From Grammothele lineata (taxonomy: Eukaryota; Basidiomycota; Agaricomycetes; Polyporales; Polyporaceae): a DNA stretch of 64,000 bases. Of this stretch, positions 23,501 to 34,779 are shown piece by piece; the stretch's first letter is position 1, and every line of letters starts with the position of its first letter. Position numbers and translations under genes: made by a program. The DNA lies in assembly GCA_002150815.3 (NCBI GenBank), contig NDFF03000388.1, positions 310,001 through 374,000 of the forward strand, read 5' to 3'. The notes beneath the pieces were generated by a model, which saw only the letters and a program-made list of their open reading frames with translations, had not been told where the DNA came from and did not search any database.

Positions 23501-25922
23501 ACGAACCGTGGGTGGAGGAAGATGATCCAGCAGCGGCGCCTCGTCCTTCTACACCTCCACCGTCATACTTACCTCTCGGCCCCACTCTTCTTCATACGCA
23601 TTTCCACCACGCACATTTGTTGCCCATGTGCACGCCGTTGCGGCCACCTGGGATGGCTGTCGGCAACACCCCAGGCAATACGGCACTAATGTCCGTTCCG
23701 ACGCCTGTGTCGCCTGCGGCGATATTGGGAGTGGCGTCGGAAAAAAGCAAATCTCTGGAAGCTGCCGCTCAGGTCCTTGTTAGAGAGGTCGTCGAAAATC
23801 CAGTCTGGTCAGACGCGTGGCGAGCGAATGCTTCATTATCATCGACGCCCCCTGTGCTCCCCGCGAGTGTTTGGCAGGCTGATGCACGGTATATCAGTCA
23901 GTTCGTTGGGGCCAAGCTAGGAGGCGGCGCAGTCAGTTTGCAGGCATTATTTGACGCAGGTGAGTCTTCTCCCCCTCCTGGAATCGCGTTTTTTTTCGGC
24001 TGACAGCGTTGTAATTAGCACCGTTGAGCGATGCCTCACAATTGGCTTTGAAGCCCTTGGAAGCTCCCTTGCTAACAGTCTCGAAAGGTGACGCCATCAT
24101 GCAGATCGCACCGCCGTCCTTGAGGTTTTGGGAGAAGCTTGGTTTGTCGCCGAAGTCTGGGCCGAAGGATGTTACCGCGTTTGTCTTCTTCGAGGGCACA
24201 GACGAGGAGCACGAGGCTGACATAGAAGCGTGGCTCTCGAGGGTGTCTGCTGCTTATTCTGTAAGTCGTACATTCATATGGGTGTGTGCAAATTCTAAAG
24301 GTCTTATAGGCCAAGGGCTTTGGGGAACATGTTCCTGGCATTTCTAGCCATTGTACTAAGCAGGGTCTTGCGCCGACCCGATTCGAGACTTTGCGAAAGA
24401 CCCTCAGTGAGTGGCATCAGTGGCTGCACTTGAGCGGTATGCTGACCTATCACAGCGAGCTTTGTTTCCACGATCCCGACGCGCCACCCTCATCTGGTCT
24501 TCTACATAATCACACCCTCAAACATCATCTCTCCTTCGTCCGCAACACTCCGACAGATCCTTTCTGCTGTAAGACGCTTCTACAAGGGCCATACAGACGG
24601 GGACATTCTAGTTCACTTCGTACCTGAATCCCTCATTATTGGAACACATGCTCACCCAGCGGCAAGCTTGAGTGGCTTAGATGTGTTCGTAAGCAGCGTT
24701 TACGACCGCATCCTGCAGCCCGTCAATCGGGCTATGTCCCGCAAGTTCTTTGCATGGAGTGCGCCAGTGGTCGGATACTTCCAGTCGCCGGCCTACTCCC
24801 TGGTGCCTTCATCATTCCTCAAGGCGCGCAATGGTACCCTGCATCCGAAAGTAACATTCTCATTGGAGTCGAGTGCGTCCTCGCTCGATGTTACACTTCG
24901 ACATATGTTACTCCATGTGGGTTACCAGGTCTCCGTCTGCGGTCGGTGGATTCTAGCTGCCTGTGTAGATGCTGAAGGCGAAGCACACGAAATGAAGGCG
25001 TGGTTGACCCCGGATGAAGGCGTTGAACAATTTGTCGTTAGTCAGGTCTGGTCCTTTGTTCACGAATTTGCAAGGCGCGCCAACGTCGAATGGAGGATTG
25101 TCGTGTCCAAGCTGGGTCTCATGAATCATTCGGAGCTGACTGGTAGGTTGTATGTCCCGTACCAACAAACTACATGTCGTTAACGCGAATCGTTCTTCAG
25201 CTTGGGTGTCGTATCTCGACTCCACGGTTTCAATGTCTTCAGACGTCCCGCCGGTTCACGTCTCACTCCTTGCAGTCGACAACGAGCATTCGTGGACATT
25301 TCTTGCTCCTTCCGACAATGTGTCCTTCGACATTCTCAGGCGAACGCCCACCCCTGCCCCTCCTCTCCCCTCGAAGTCTCCACGGCATACACACACGGCC
25401 TTTTCCGATGCATCGTACACTGCATACTGTCTGGCCCCTCCATCCCACATCATGTTCTACCCATCATACACCATCGACCGATCTATCAAATGCACCCAAT
25501 TTCCTTTTGTCCCCGGATCTTCCGAATCGCCCTATATTCCGGACTTGGAAGATGAGGACGCTTCCAGCGTCAACATGGCTTCTCTTTGTGCGGAGTCAAT
25601 ACAGGCACCGTCTTGGACCGCTGTTGTCTGTGCGCCATCAACGACGGATTACACTGCGCTCTCGACTACGAATATCTTCCTGCTACATACCGCACGCTCG
25701 CTTCGCTCGACCTACAGAACATCCTTGAGGGACAACGACGTGACCCAAGCGCCATCGGATGAACGCACGGAGTTGATGACCGACATCGTGCAGAGCTTCC
25801 ATGAACTCGCTTTACTCTCCCGTGCGCGGTGGAAGCTGCGTACGGACTCCTCCCTACCCTTTCATCTCGCCGCCCTTGAGGTGATGCGCTCCGCCCTAAG
25901 TAGTGGGGCCGTGGACCCTTGA
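20542..25922 (+). CDS. MED13: Mediator complex subunit 13 (CDK8 kinase module)
   Basis: Best exon model: 20542-20908, 20953-21032, 21065 to about 21130, 21241-23959, 24019-24260, 24310-24406, 24456-25142, 25201-25922; about 1,660 aa. Diagnostic parts: a Trp-rich LRKWERFWIRLWRDWSE exon, AVQERLVDDIAEAARR, the acidic MFTEDDFDFFDAPS segment, and the C-terminal domain from EAPLLTVSKGDAIMQIAP through ILQPVNRAMSRKFF, GYQVSVCGRWILAACVD and HSWTFLAPS to the end. Long Pro/Ser/Thr-rich regions separate them. MED13 links the CDK8 module to core Mediator in transcription control. The exon pattern between 20909 and 21240 is uncertain (see findings). The start at 20542 is the first ATG of the frame. Confidence 0.88.
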
Positions 25923-27047
25923 ATGTAGGTTTATTTCGGAAATGTATGATCTCAAACGGTTCTTCCCTGGAGGTTTGCGACATCTGGCTAGTGATATCAT
26001 GTTGGTTCCTCATTGTGTTTGTACGCAATATCTCCTCTTTGTCCACGTTATTTCTTCCCTTGTCTTCCCGTCATGCACTACACAATAGGACTCTCCTTGC
26101 AATTTAGTATATATCGTACTTAGTCGCTCGTACCCAGTATCTTGCATCGCTCACATCCGTGCTAGACCTGTACATCACTCTCCAGTACATAATCCTCCCG
26201 TGTATCTATTATGTTATACCGTCACCCCGCCGGTCGGCGTACCGGCGGGACCTGTCCAGCCCAACTCTCCGCGCGATGCAGTGCGTTCGCCGCGGCACGG
26301 AGAACGAGGCCGGAGACCAGGCACGGCGTATTCTCGCCACACAAAGGGCGCACAGGTCGACATGCGCCGTGCTCCGCGATATATTCTGTATTTCGGGCCG
26401 CGGTGGAAGGATCGAGAGAGGCCTTGAGGAGGTCCGGTGACTGGTTCCGTCTGATGCGAGCCCGCCCGGATCGGCCCCCTCCCACGCCTGTGTTCACCTC
26501 GCCGCAAGGAGATGAGCGTAAAGTATTCGCGACGCGATACCGTTATACCCATGGAGAACGCTTGAATCGTAGCTCGGATTGGTTCGCAGGTCAGTCGTGT
26601 GCACCTCCGACCGACAAGCCGATGTTTGACCACCTGTTGTTAGGCCCGAGTGCTGACTAGCACAGTTGTCGCCCGCTCCGACGTTGTAAAAGGTTCAGGA
26701 CCGGCTAGTCGTGCACACAGAAGGCTGTCAGGGACGAGCGGGATCGTATGCCCGCGTGTCGATGCAAGGCTCTTAGACCGCGATGGTCCTCGGCGGACAC
26801 GGGGTGAGGCTGTCAGACATTCTATGCCGATGTGACACATGAGCACTGCTGTCGGACGCGTCCTTCCGTGGGCCGCTCTCCACGAGTCGCGATGCATCAC
26901 GACTGCCCGATGGCTTTAGGTATAAAGGTGAGCCCCCTAGTGCTCGAGAGACCCAGCAGCAGTCCCGCTACCGCTCTCAGGTCGTCTTTCAGAGCTCTTC
27001 GAAGACACCCAGCACCCCTTTCCGCACTCCGCCTACCTCCACTTACC
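25923..27047. promoter_or_regulatory. Intergenic region and cerato-platanin promoter
   Basis: About 1.1 kb. AT-rich after the MED13 stop (3' UTR), then GC-rich from 26.2 kb. A TATA box lies at 26921-26926 before the cerato-platanin gene. Open frames on both strands at 26.2-26.9 kb overlap each other and are Arg/Pro-rich; not supported. Confidence 0.55.
26921..26926 (+). promoter_or_regulatory. TATA box of the cerato-platanin gene
   Basis: TATAAA sits 122 bp before the start codon at 27048. TATA boxes are typical of strongly expressed secreted-protein genes in fungi. The transcription start is not visible, so the leader length is inferred. Confidence 0.6.
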
Positions 27048-27464
27048 ATGCAGTTCACGTCGTTCGTCCTCACCCTCGCCGCGCTCTGCGCGTCCGCCTT
27101 CGCGGTCACCGTCTCGTACGACCAGACGTACGACAATGCGTCCGGGAGCCTCGACACGGTCGCATGCTCGGACGGGCCGAACGGGCTGGAGACCAAGGGC
27201 TACACCACGTTTGGCTCGCTCCCGCACTTCCCGAACATCGGCGGTGCGGCGGCCGTTGCAGGGTGGAACTCTCCCCAGTGCGGCACGTGCTGGCAGCTCA
27301 CGTACAACGGCAAGAGCATCAACGTGCTCGCGGTCGACCACACCGACAGCGGGTTCAACATCGCGCTTGAGGCGATGAACACGCTCACCAATAACCAAGC
27401 CGTATTCCTGGGCCGCGTCGATGCGACGGCGACACAGGTGGCGGCGTCCCAGTGCGGGCTCTAA
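27048..27464 (+). CDS. Cerato-platanin family secreted protein
   Basis: A single exon of 138 aa. The N-terminus MQFTSFVLTLAALCASAFA is a signal peptide. The mature part begins with VSYDQTYDNASGSLDTVACSD and ends AASQCGL, as in cerato-platanins, with the four conserved cysteines (VAC, QCGTC, SQC). The fold is a double-psi beta-barrel related to expansins. These small secreted proteins bind chitin oligomers, loosen polysaccharides and sit in the cell wall; in plant-associated fungi they can trigger host defence. Many basidiomycetes have several copies; only one is present here. It has its own TATA box. Confidence 0.95.
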   Translation: MQFTSFVLTLAALCASAFAVTVSYDQTYDNASGSLDTVACSDGPNGLETKGYTTFGSLPHFPNIGGAAAVAGWNSPQCGTCWQLTYNGKSINVLAVDHTDSGFNIALEAMNTLTNNQAVFLGRVDATATQVAASQCGL

Positions 27465-28031
27465 TTGGTGAGTCTGGTATTCTCTTCTGTGTATCTTCGG
27501 CGACTTATCAAGTAAATGTGTCGCTCAGGCACCTGAATAGGAACGAGTTGGATAGCATCGATAGTTGAAGAACTAGTACATGCATGGACACGCTCACGGA
27601 CTTGTTTCGGACACGCACGGACTTTCCTGTACCACCATGTTTGTACCACGGCTCTTGGTGTACCAATTGCATGTTGTCTGTGAATCATCAGTGAAAAAAT
27701 GGAAGTACCTAGGGCCTGTGCAGCAAGTCAGTAGTAAGTATCTAGTCGATGGTAATTGTAGCGGCTGTGACCAATAACTTGTTAAACACGGTGCAAGGTT
27801 GAAACTTGAAGAGCCACTGTACGGCTTGATCCGAACGATGACAGCTGTGGGGCCCCGCAAGTCGAACATGTGATTTTGACGTACCCCGCCTGCTCCGCCG
27901 GACGAGCGCTTGTCAAGATCCGGCTTTCAAGCGGCGAGCGCGTCGGGGGCTGCGACGTCCTCGCCGTCCGCCCTCTTCCTGCTTTCTGTCGATCTACATC
28001 CATTCCTATACCACCCTGACATCCATTCACC
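27465..28031. other. Intergenic region, cerato-platanin to acyl-CoA dehydrogenase
   Basis: About 570 bp with the 3' UTR of the upstream gene and the promoter of the downstream one. C/T-rich at 27960-28030. No gene recognised. Confidence 0.6.
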
Positions 28032-29656
28032 ATGTTGCGCTCCGCTGCCGTCCGCGTCTGTAGGCCTGCAGGTTCTGCCGTTCGTCAAAGAGCGGGCTTC
28101 CCTCATGTTATGAATGCCGCACGGTTCGTTAACTGCAGTCTACTCACTACCTTCATTCTTGCTCGCTCATCTCTCATTTGCACAGCTGTTTTTCTCGCTC
28201 CCATGCAGTTGCTTCCGACGCTCGTCCGACATCACTGGACACTTTCACCGAGGAGGAGGACATGCTTCGCGAATCTGGTCCGTCCCCACATTGTCATTCC
28301 GTCGTAACGCTGTCTTAAACCCCCCTCTAGTCAGGAGGTTTGCGGAGGATGTGGTAGGGCCAAAGGTACGCGAGATGGACGAGAATGAGATGATGGACCC
28401 CTCAGTCGTCAAGGCTCTTTTCGAACAAGGCGTACGTTCATCTGTATCCACCGCTGCCTTCATACTCATATTACTTTATCTTCCCCTGTAGCTCATGGGC
28501 ATTGAAACCAGCGCAGAGCATGGTGGAGCGGAGTCATCATTCACGGCGGCCATCATCGCTATCGAAGAGCTTGCCCGTGTAGATCCCTCTGTGTCCGTCA
28601 TGTGCGATGTCCACAACACCCTCGTCAACACTGTCGTTCGCAAGTATGGTACCAAGGAGCAGCAGGACAAGTGGCTACCAAAGCTGTCAGAGTCTATGGC
28701 ACGTTGTTGACTCAACTTCGCACGCTCCGCCAACGCTTACGCTCTCAGCAGCTGGGCTCGTTCTGTTTGTCGGAGCCCGCGTCAGGATCCGACGCGTTCG
28801 CCCTCCAGACGCGCGCCGTTAAGGACGGCGACGACTGGGTCATTAATGGCACCAAGATGTGGATCACTAACTCTTATGAGGCCGATTTCTTCCTCATCTT
28901 CGCCAACGTGAGCCATTCACGTATCCTGTTTTGCCATGTGCGCAGTCTCACTTTCGTTCTCCTACAGATCGACCCCAGTAAGGGTTACAAGGGCATCACC
29001 TGCTTCATCGCGACCAAGGACATGGGAATCCAGATTGCGAAGAAAGAGCAGAAGCTCGGCATCCGCGCCTCCTCAACCTGCTCGCTTGCATTCGACGACC
29101 TCCGCGTGCCCGCCGCGAACGTCCTCGGGGGCGAGGGCAAGGGCTACAAGATCGCGATCGAGATCCTCAACGAGGGCCGCATCGGCATCGCCGCGCAGAT
29201 GCTCGGTCTCGCCCAGGGCGCGTTCGACAAGGCCGTGCCGTACACGTTCCAGAGGAGCCAGTTCGGCAAGCCCGTGGGCACCTTCCAGGGCTTGGCGTTC
29301 CAGCAGGCGCAGGCGGCCGTTGAGCTCGAGGCGGCGAGGATGCTCACGTACAACGCGGCGCGGAGAAAGGAGGAAGGGCGTGAGTTTGTGCGGGAGGCGG
29401 CCATCGCGAAGTATGCCGCGAGCCAGGTCGCTCAGAAGGTCGCGGGTGCGGCCATCGAGTGGGCGGGCGGCGTCGGCTTCACGCGCGAGACGGGCATCGA
29501 GAAGTACTGGCGCGACTCGAAGATCGTGAGTCGCTATTACTCCGCGGAGGTCGCTGCCAATGCTGACTGCTTCCTCTCCAGGGTGCCATTTACGAGGGCA
29601 CATCAAATATTCAGCTGCAGACCATCGCGAAGTTCATCCAGAAGCAGTACTCATAA
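28032..29656 (+). CDS. Mitochondrial short/branched-chain acyl-CoA dehydrogenase
   Basis: Seven exons: 28032-28123, 28186-28277, 28331-28431, 28492-28698, 28752-28907, 28968-29525, 29582-29656; 426 aa. The N-terminus MLRSAAVRVCRP, continuing to RCFSRSHAVAS, is a mitochondrial presequence. The family order is complete: TEEEDMLRESVRRFAEDVV, LMGIETSAEHGGAESSF, GSFCLSEPASGSDAF, KMWITNSYEADFFLIFAN, IRASSTCSLAFDDLRVP, NEGRIGIAAQMLGLAQGAFD and IYEGTSNIQLQTIAKFIQ, the last holding the likely catalytic Glu. It matches ACADSB-like enzymes that oxidise 2-methylbutanoyl/isobutanoyl-CoA in Ile/Val breakdown; straight short chains are possible. The fourth intron (28699-28751) appears to start with GC. Confidence 0.94.
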
Positions 29657-29847
29657 AGACTGACTGCTGTGTCCGACTTAGTCCCTGGTATTGTTGCGGA
29701 AGGATCTACACAATGTACACGCTATCTCCATGCACAGAGCGAGCATCGTATCATTATGCCCCGGCCTCGGCGAAGTTCCCATATGAGACGGTTGCTTCGC
29801 AGTCGGCAGAACGGTGATGAGTGATGCGGACGCATTACGAGACGCTA

Positions 29848-32007
29848 CTAGAACGGCTCGAGGCCAAGCAGACCCTGACATGAGCCTTCTACGTCCGCAA
29901 TCTGAACCGGCCGGGTTGAGCATGAGTTGGACATGAGCACCACGAGCAAGCGGGACTGACCTCCTTTGGCGCGCTCACGCTCAGGATCACAGGGTGTTCC
30001 TTCCCGACGAGGACCTCATCCTCGATCCTGATGCCTATGTTATGGAAGGCTTTGGGAAACTCGGGGAGTGGAGGGACGTAGACGCCTGCAACGAACTGTA
30101 AGATCACTTCACTGACAACCTACGGAACTTAGCATACCTGGTTCTATGGTGATGACCATCCCGGCCTTTAGCGGCTCATTCTTATCCATATGGGTCGACT
30201 CGTGCAAGTCTAACCGTATGAATTCCGTTCAGTACCCGCAATGTGCTCCCACGCGCACAGCCAGAGAACGCACCGATTCCGACGGGGTGCCCAATCAGGT
30301 GCGGGTAGAGCGTGTCAAGTGTGCCCGTACCAAGTGGGAAACGGAAGCCGAGCCTCTCGAGCTCTTTGCGGAGGAGGTTGCACGACTCGCGGTGGATCTG
30401 GATGATAGACATCCCTGAAGCTTCAGTGCAGAGCGTAATTAGGTGCTTCTGGACGACTAGGACGGCGTTGTAGAGCGCAGCTTGCTCGGAGGTGAAGGTG
30501 CCATTGGCGGGATAGGTGCGAGCTGTGGAGAGGTGAATGAGTACCGTTCACATGAGGGGCGGTCAGCGGAGGATTTGTGGCTCACTGATGTCAGAGGCGT
30601 AGCCACTTCGAGAGAGGCGTTAATCACAGAACACTCAACTGCGTCCATCATACTCACTTTAATTCGCAGCCAGCGTCCATGAGAATCATCTCTCTGCCGT
30701 CGATTAATTGATTATTAGAGGTATAATGAATGATGAGAGCATTAGGTCTGTCATGAACCCGAATATGAGCTTCGTCACGACGAGGAGTTGAAAACCGAAT
30801 CGCCCACCCTGACGCTACGACAGGAACATAGGCTAAGCGTTGAGACCCTTCTCGAGCGCAGAGATACTCAAAATGGGCAGCCACCTGATGTTCTGACATC
30901 CCGGGCTCCGTAAATCGCATGGTCTATCGGGCCGCGCGGTCACACGATGAGTGCATGTAAAAGGAGAGAAATTACATACTTTTGCGTGAGCTCGCCCACT
31001 AACGTCTGCCGCCATTCGCATGGCAACCTGTTCACACTCACTCTTGACCGCACGTAAGCGGCCGACCTCAGGCGCAAGAAGTTTCCGCTTGGAGTTGTTC
31101 GAGTTGCTCAACGAGTCCAAAAGACTGTCATACTCTGTCCGCGACATTCCGCTTGACGGCGAGAGGTACTGTATTTGTGGGTCGGCATTACAAGGACATG
31201 AGAACGAGACGCGTCACGCACCTTGATCAGAGATTTCGGTGACACTGCTCGAGCACGTTTCGAGTGGTTCGGGATGTCCAAGTACACCGCCGACGCTTTT
31301 GCAGTGAGGCTTCTCAGCACCGCTGGAAGCGCAGCGATCGGCTCGGCCTCGTCTGCGCCAAAGTGTTCAACAATATCGTCGTGGGCGGTACGTGCGCCGT
31401 CCCATTTCTCCTTGGCGGGGTCTGTGCCGGCGGAAAAGATGCGCATATAGTACCCGCGCGGGGCGGAGGGGCGCTTCTCGAGGACGAGTGCGGCGTCGGG
31501 CTCTTCGAAGCCGGTGAGATACCAGAAGTCGGAAGCTTGCCGGAACTTGTAGCTGGTATTACAAGAAGCTACAGACGCGTCTTTAAGAGGGCGGATAGAT
31601 TACGCACAATATTTCTGGAAAGAAGGCGGATATTGGTGGGTGTATGCAGCGCAAAGCGAAGAGAGCTACTCACGGCCGCTCATGTACTTGATCTGCCCGG
31701 CGCCGCATACTACAAGAGCCCCGTCCGGCAGACTCTGCATGAGCTCTCGTCTTCGTCTATCATACTCCTCCTGGGGGATCCCGGGTGTGGTCTCGTGCGT
31801 AGAGACGAGATGGGCATGGGACGGGGCGAGAGGCTGGCCATAAAGTGTTGGTTTGAGCTGCGAAAAGCCGTTCACGGATACGGCAGAGGCATATGTGCGA
31901 GACGGGCGTGCGAGGACATGACCGCAGGGAAGGAGTTGTCTGTGGGCGGAGGTCGCCCTTGCCACCGCTCGCGGACCTGCGCTGAAGCACAGAGAACGAA
32001 CAAACAT
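29848..32007 (-). CDS. ICP55: Mitochondrial Xaa-Pro aminopeptidase (ICP55 / XPNPEP3)
   Basis: Eleven exons (complement): 31674-32007, 31608-31614, 31222-31552, 30980-31168, 30808-30923, 30658-30747, 30586-30605, 30274-30522, 30138-30209, 29961-30085, 29848-29901; 528 aa. The start MFVRSLCFSAGPRAVARA is a mitochondrial presequence. KYMSGQIFYKFRQASDFWYL is assembled through a 7-nt exon. The M24B metal ligands are present: the Asp in LMDAGCE, the Asp in YASDITRTY, the His in GHPVGIDLHE, the Glu in ITIEPGVYVPP and the Glu in GIRIEDEVLVG. The family trims one residue from mitochondrial proteins after presequence removal, stabilising them. It is divergent from the DUF2433 gene (194 bp apart). Confidence 0.94.
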
Positions 32008-32201
32008 GAGCAGGCGCCTCCCTACGTCACTCCGCCATCCAATGGGACGGCCACGTGGTTTGTCTGACCCTAACCTTGCATTAGGTTGCACGTTAGAATC
32101 CCTGTCAGAATGCCCGCTTTTGGACTTGTCTACATACAGTATTTTGATGTATCGCGTGTTGTACCGCGACCTCCACCTCCTCTCCGCGACTCCCGCCCAA
32201 C
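32008..32201. promoter_or_regulatory. Shared divergent promoter, ICP55 / DUF2433 protein
   Basis: 194 bp between two outward-pointing start codons. The right half is C/T-rich (near 32165-32200), matching a promoter for the plus-strand gene. Confidence 0.55.
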
Positions 32202-34510
32202 ATGCAGTCCCTCACTCGCCCGGCATCCACCTCGACCCGTCAGACCAGCTCGCCTAACCCCGCGACCAAATACCAGGTTAATACCCAGACAAAAGTATTC
32301 GACACCGCCCAGGGCAGACTTCTATGCATTGCCGACATCCGTGGCCGTCTCTCCGCTCTCAATGACCTCGCGCGTGAAGCGAATGCGTCCGCCATCATCC
32401 ACACTGGAGATTTTGGGTTCTTCGGTGCGTGCGTTTTTAGTCGCGACGGTTGTCGGTGCTAATGCCGCAGCAGAGGCCTCAAGTCTCGACAGGATAAACG
32501 ATCGGACCCTCCGCCACCTCACGATGTACTCGCCACTCATCCCAACCGCGCAGCGGAACCATCTCCTTGCGCCCGAGAACCCGCCCCACGCTATCCGCTC
32601 AACTGTGACCATCTCTCTGCTGTCCGAATTCCCTCTTCTGTTGTCCGGCCAGATCAAGCTCCAGGTCCCCGTGTACACCGTCTGGGGTGCATGTGAGGAC
32701 GTCATCGTGCTCGAGAAGTTCCGCTCCGGCCAGTACGACATCGAGAACCTCCACGTCCTTGACGAGGCTACTACACGTTGTCTTGATATTGGCGGCGTTA
32801 AGCTGCGGCTCCTGGGGCTCGGCGGCGCGCTCGTGCCGCACAAGATGTTCGACAACGGTGACGGAAACGCGACTATTGCCGGCGGCCAAGGCACGATGTG
32901 GACGACCGCGCTGCAGATTGGTGAGCTCGTTGACACCGCGCAGCGCGTCTTCGACCCCACCGAGACGCGTCTTCTCGTCACCCACGCGAGTCCCGGCCGA
33001 GAAGGGGTCATGGGTCAGCTGGCCTTGGTGCTCAAGGCGGACCTGACCGTCTCTGCGGGTCTGCACTTCCGGTACGCGTCGTCTTACAACGAATTTAGCG
33101 TGCAAGCAGATTTCGAGGGGCTACGGCACAAGGTCCTTGTGGGCAAGGAGGCGTTTGACAAGGTCTGGGAGAGCGTCAAGACCCAGGTCGACGCGGTCAT
33201 CGACGAGCACCAACGGGTCTTGCTTGACAAGGCACTTTCCGTCGTCGAGAGGATACCTCCCCCGCCCAACCAGGCCGGTCCTACCGGTCAGCCCCACGGC
33301 GAAGACCCCGCGTGGAAGAACTGTTGGAACTGGAACTTGTGCGACGCTGCATACGGCTCCCTCATTCTTGACATCAAGGATGGTCGCGTTAGTGCCGAAC
33401 TCAAGAGCCAGGGCTTCAACTACGCCTACCGCCGCACCGTCACGCCGTCTACGTCTGGCCCTACACCCGTTTCGACGACGTCCACCGTCCCTGCGCAGGG
33501 GCCGAACTCTGGTGCTGCTGGGACGCCCAAGGGCGCTGGCACTGGTGCCGCAGCAACACCGGTTGCAGCCGAGAAGCCGCTGCCCCCACACCTCACCGGC
33601 CAGAAATCGAAGCCCGGCACGCCCCCACCACAGTCGTCTGGCCGCGAGACTCCCAAGCTCAACGGTGGCGCGCCGAATCAAGCGGCGTTAGATAAGGCGG
33701 AGCGGGAGCGTGCGAAGAAGGAGCGCAAGAAGGAGCGCAAGCAGCAGGAGCGGGCAGAGCGCGAGGCGGCCGCGACCACAGGCAAGGATGGTGGGGAGTC
33801 ATCTCCGCAGAACGCGCGTGCGGAGATTGACCTTAGCAGCCCGCCGCCCAACAAGTCAGGGAAGGCGACACCGGAAGTATCGGCCGCAGGGGCGGGAGCT
33901 AGCGGCGAGGCGAGAACGGACGACGGCGTGACGTCGCCGGCGACAGAGAGCACTGGTGCGAGGACGCCGACAAGCAAACGGCCTGCGCGTAACCCGTGGA
34001 CGATTTTTATGCGCATGCCGGAGCCCGCGAACGAGGGACAGGTCAGAGAGTTCTTCGGGGACGCGAAGGATGGGGTGAGTATTCACTGGAGCTCCAAATA
34101 GTGTGCTAGGGCTGACGTGTCTTCCTGTAGATTACTCGTATCACTTATCCGGCAAACTATCCGGGGCGCGCGTTGAAGATGTGCTATGTCGAGTTCGGTG
34201 ACGAGGAGGCGATGAAGGCTGGGTTGACAAAGAATGGCGAAGTACGTCCATCTTTCCACGTCTTCGTTATGTGAATTCTGAAGGTTGTCTTCCGCAGAAA
34301 CTCAATGATGGTATTCCCGAGCTAAAGCAAGCCACTGACAAGGAGTCGCGGAACTCGGAGGGCGGTGCCCGAGGGTCGTTCCCAGGGCGTGGACGCGGTC
34401 GTGGAGGGTTCGCTGCACGCGGGTTTGCCTCTGCCGGTCTTACCCGCGGCGGTGCGCCCGGACGCCAGAATGGCGATGGCCCCTCGGACGGCCCCAGACC
34501 TTCCGACTGA
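32202..34510 (+). CDS. DUF2433 (phosphoesterase-like) protein with C-terminal RRM-like and Arg/Gly-rich parts
   Basis: Exons 32202-32424, 32474-34074, 34131-34241, 34298-34510; 715 aa. Residues ~40-330 are a metallophosphoesterase-like domain of the fungal DUF2433 type: LCIADIRGRLSALNDLA, IIHTGDFGFF, VYTVWGACED, LRLLGLGGALVPHKMFDNG, LLVTHASPGREG and SAGLHFRYASSYNEFS. Usual metal ligands are altered: DIR for DxH, GACED for GNHE, THAS for GHxH. A Lys/Glu-rich linker follows (ERAKKERKKERKQQER). NPWTIFMRMPEPANEGQVRE to MCYVEFGDEEAMKAGL resembles an RRM, and an RGRGRGGFAARG tail ends the protein. RNA association is an inference; no activity is proven by the sequence. Confidence 0.82.
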
Positions 34511-34779
34511 ATGGCTCTTCCATGGGACGAAGTGCTGACTATGCTTCGTGCGTGACGGGGCCAGTCTGGTTGGGTTGAACGCGCGTCTTTCTCATGATTC
34601 TGGTATGATTCTGTCGGCGCCATGTTGTTTTGTTGCATGCATGCATTCCGCCCGATCCTACATAATGTCTTAGTCGTAGACCATGTCTCTTCCTTTGTTT
34701 CGCGACACAACCCTTGGGGTCATGAACCTTCTTCGGTCTGCCACCTTCCGCGGCTAGCGGCCTTCCTACGACTTTTATG

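Noticed and set aside
26211..26660. Overlapping plus and minus frames before the cerato-platanin gene
   Set aside because: Both strands are open to a similar extent, composition is Arg/Pro-rich and no family is recognisable; most likely GC-rich promoter DNA.
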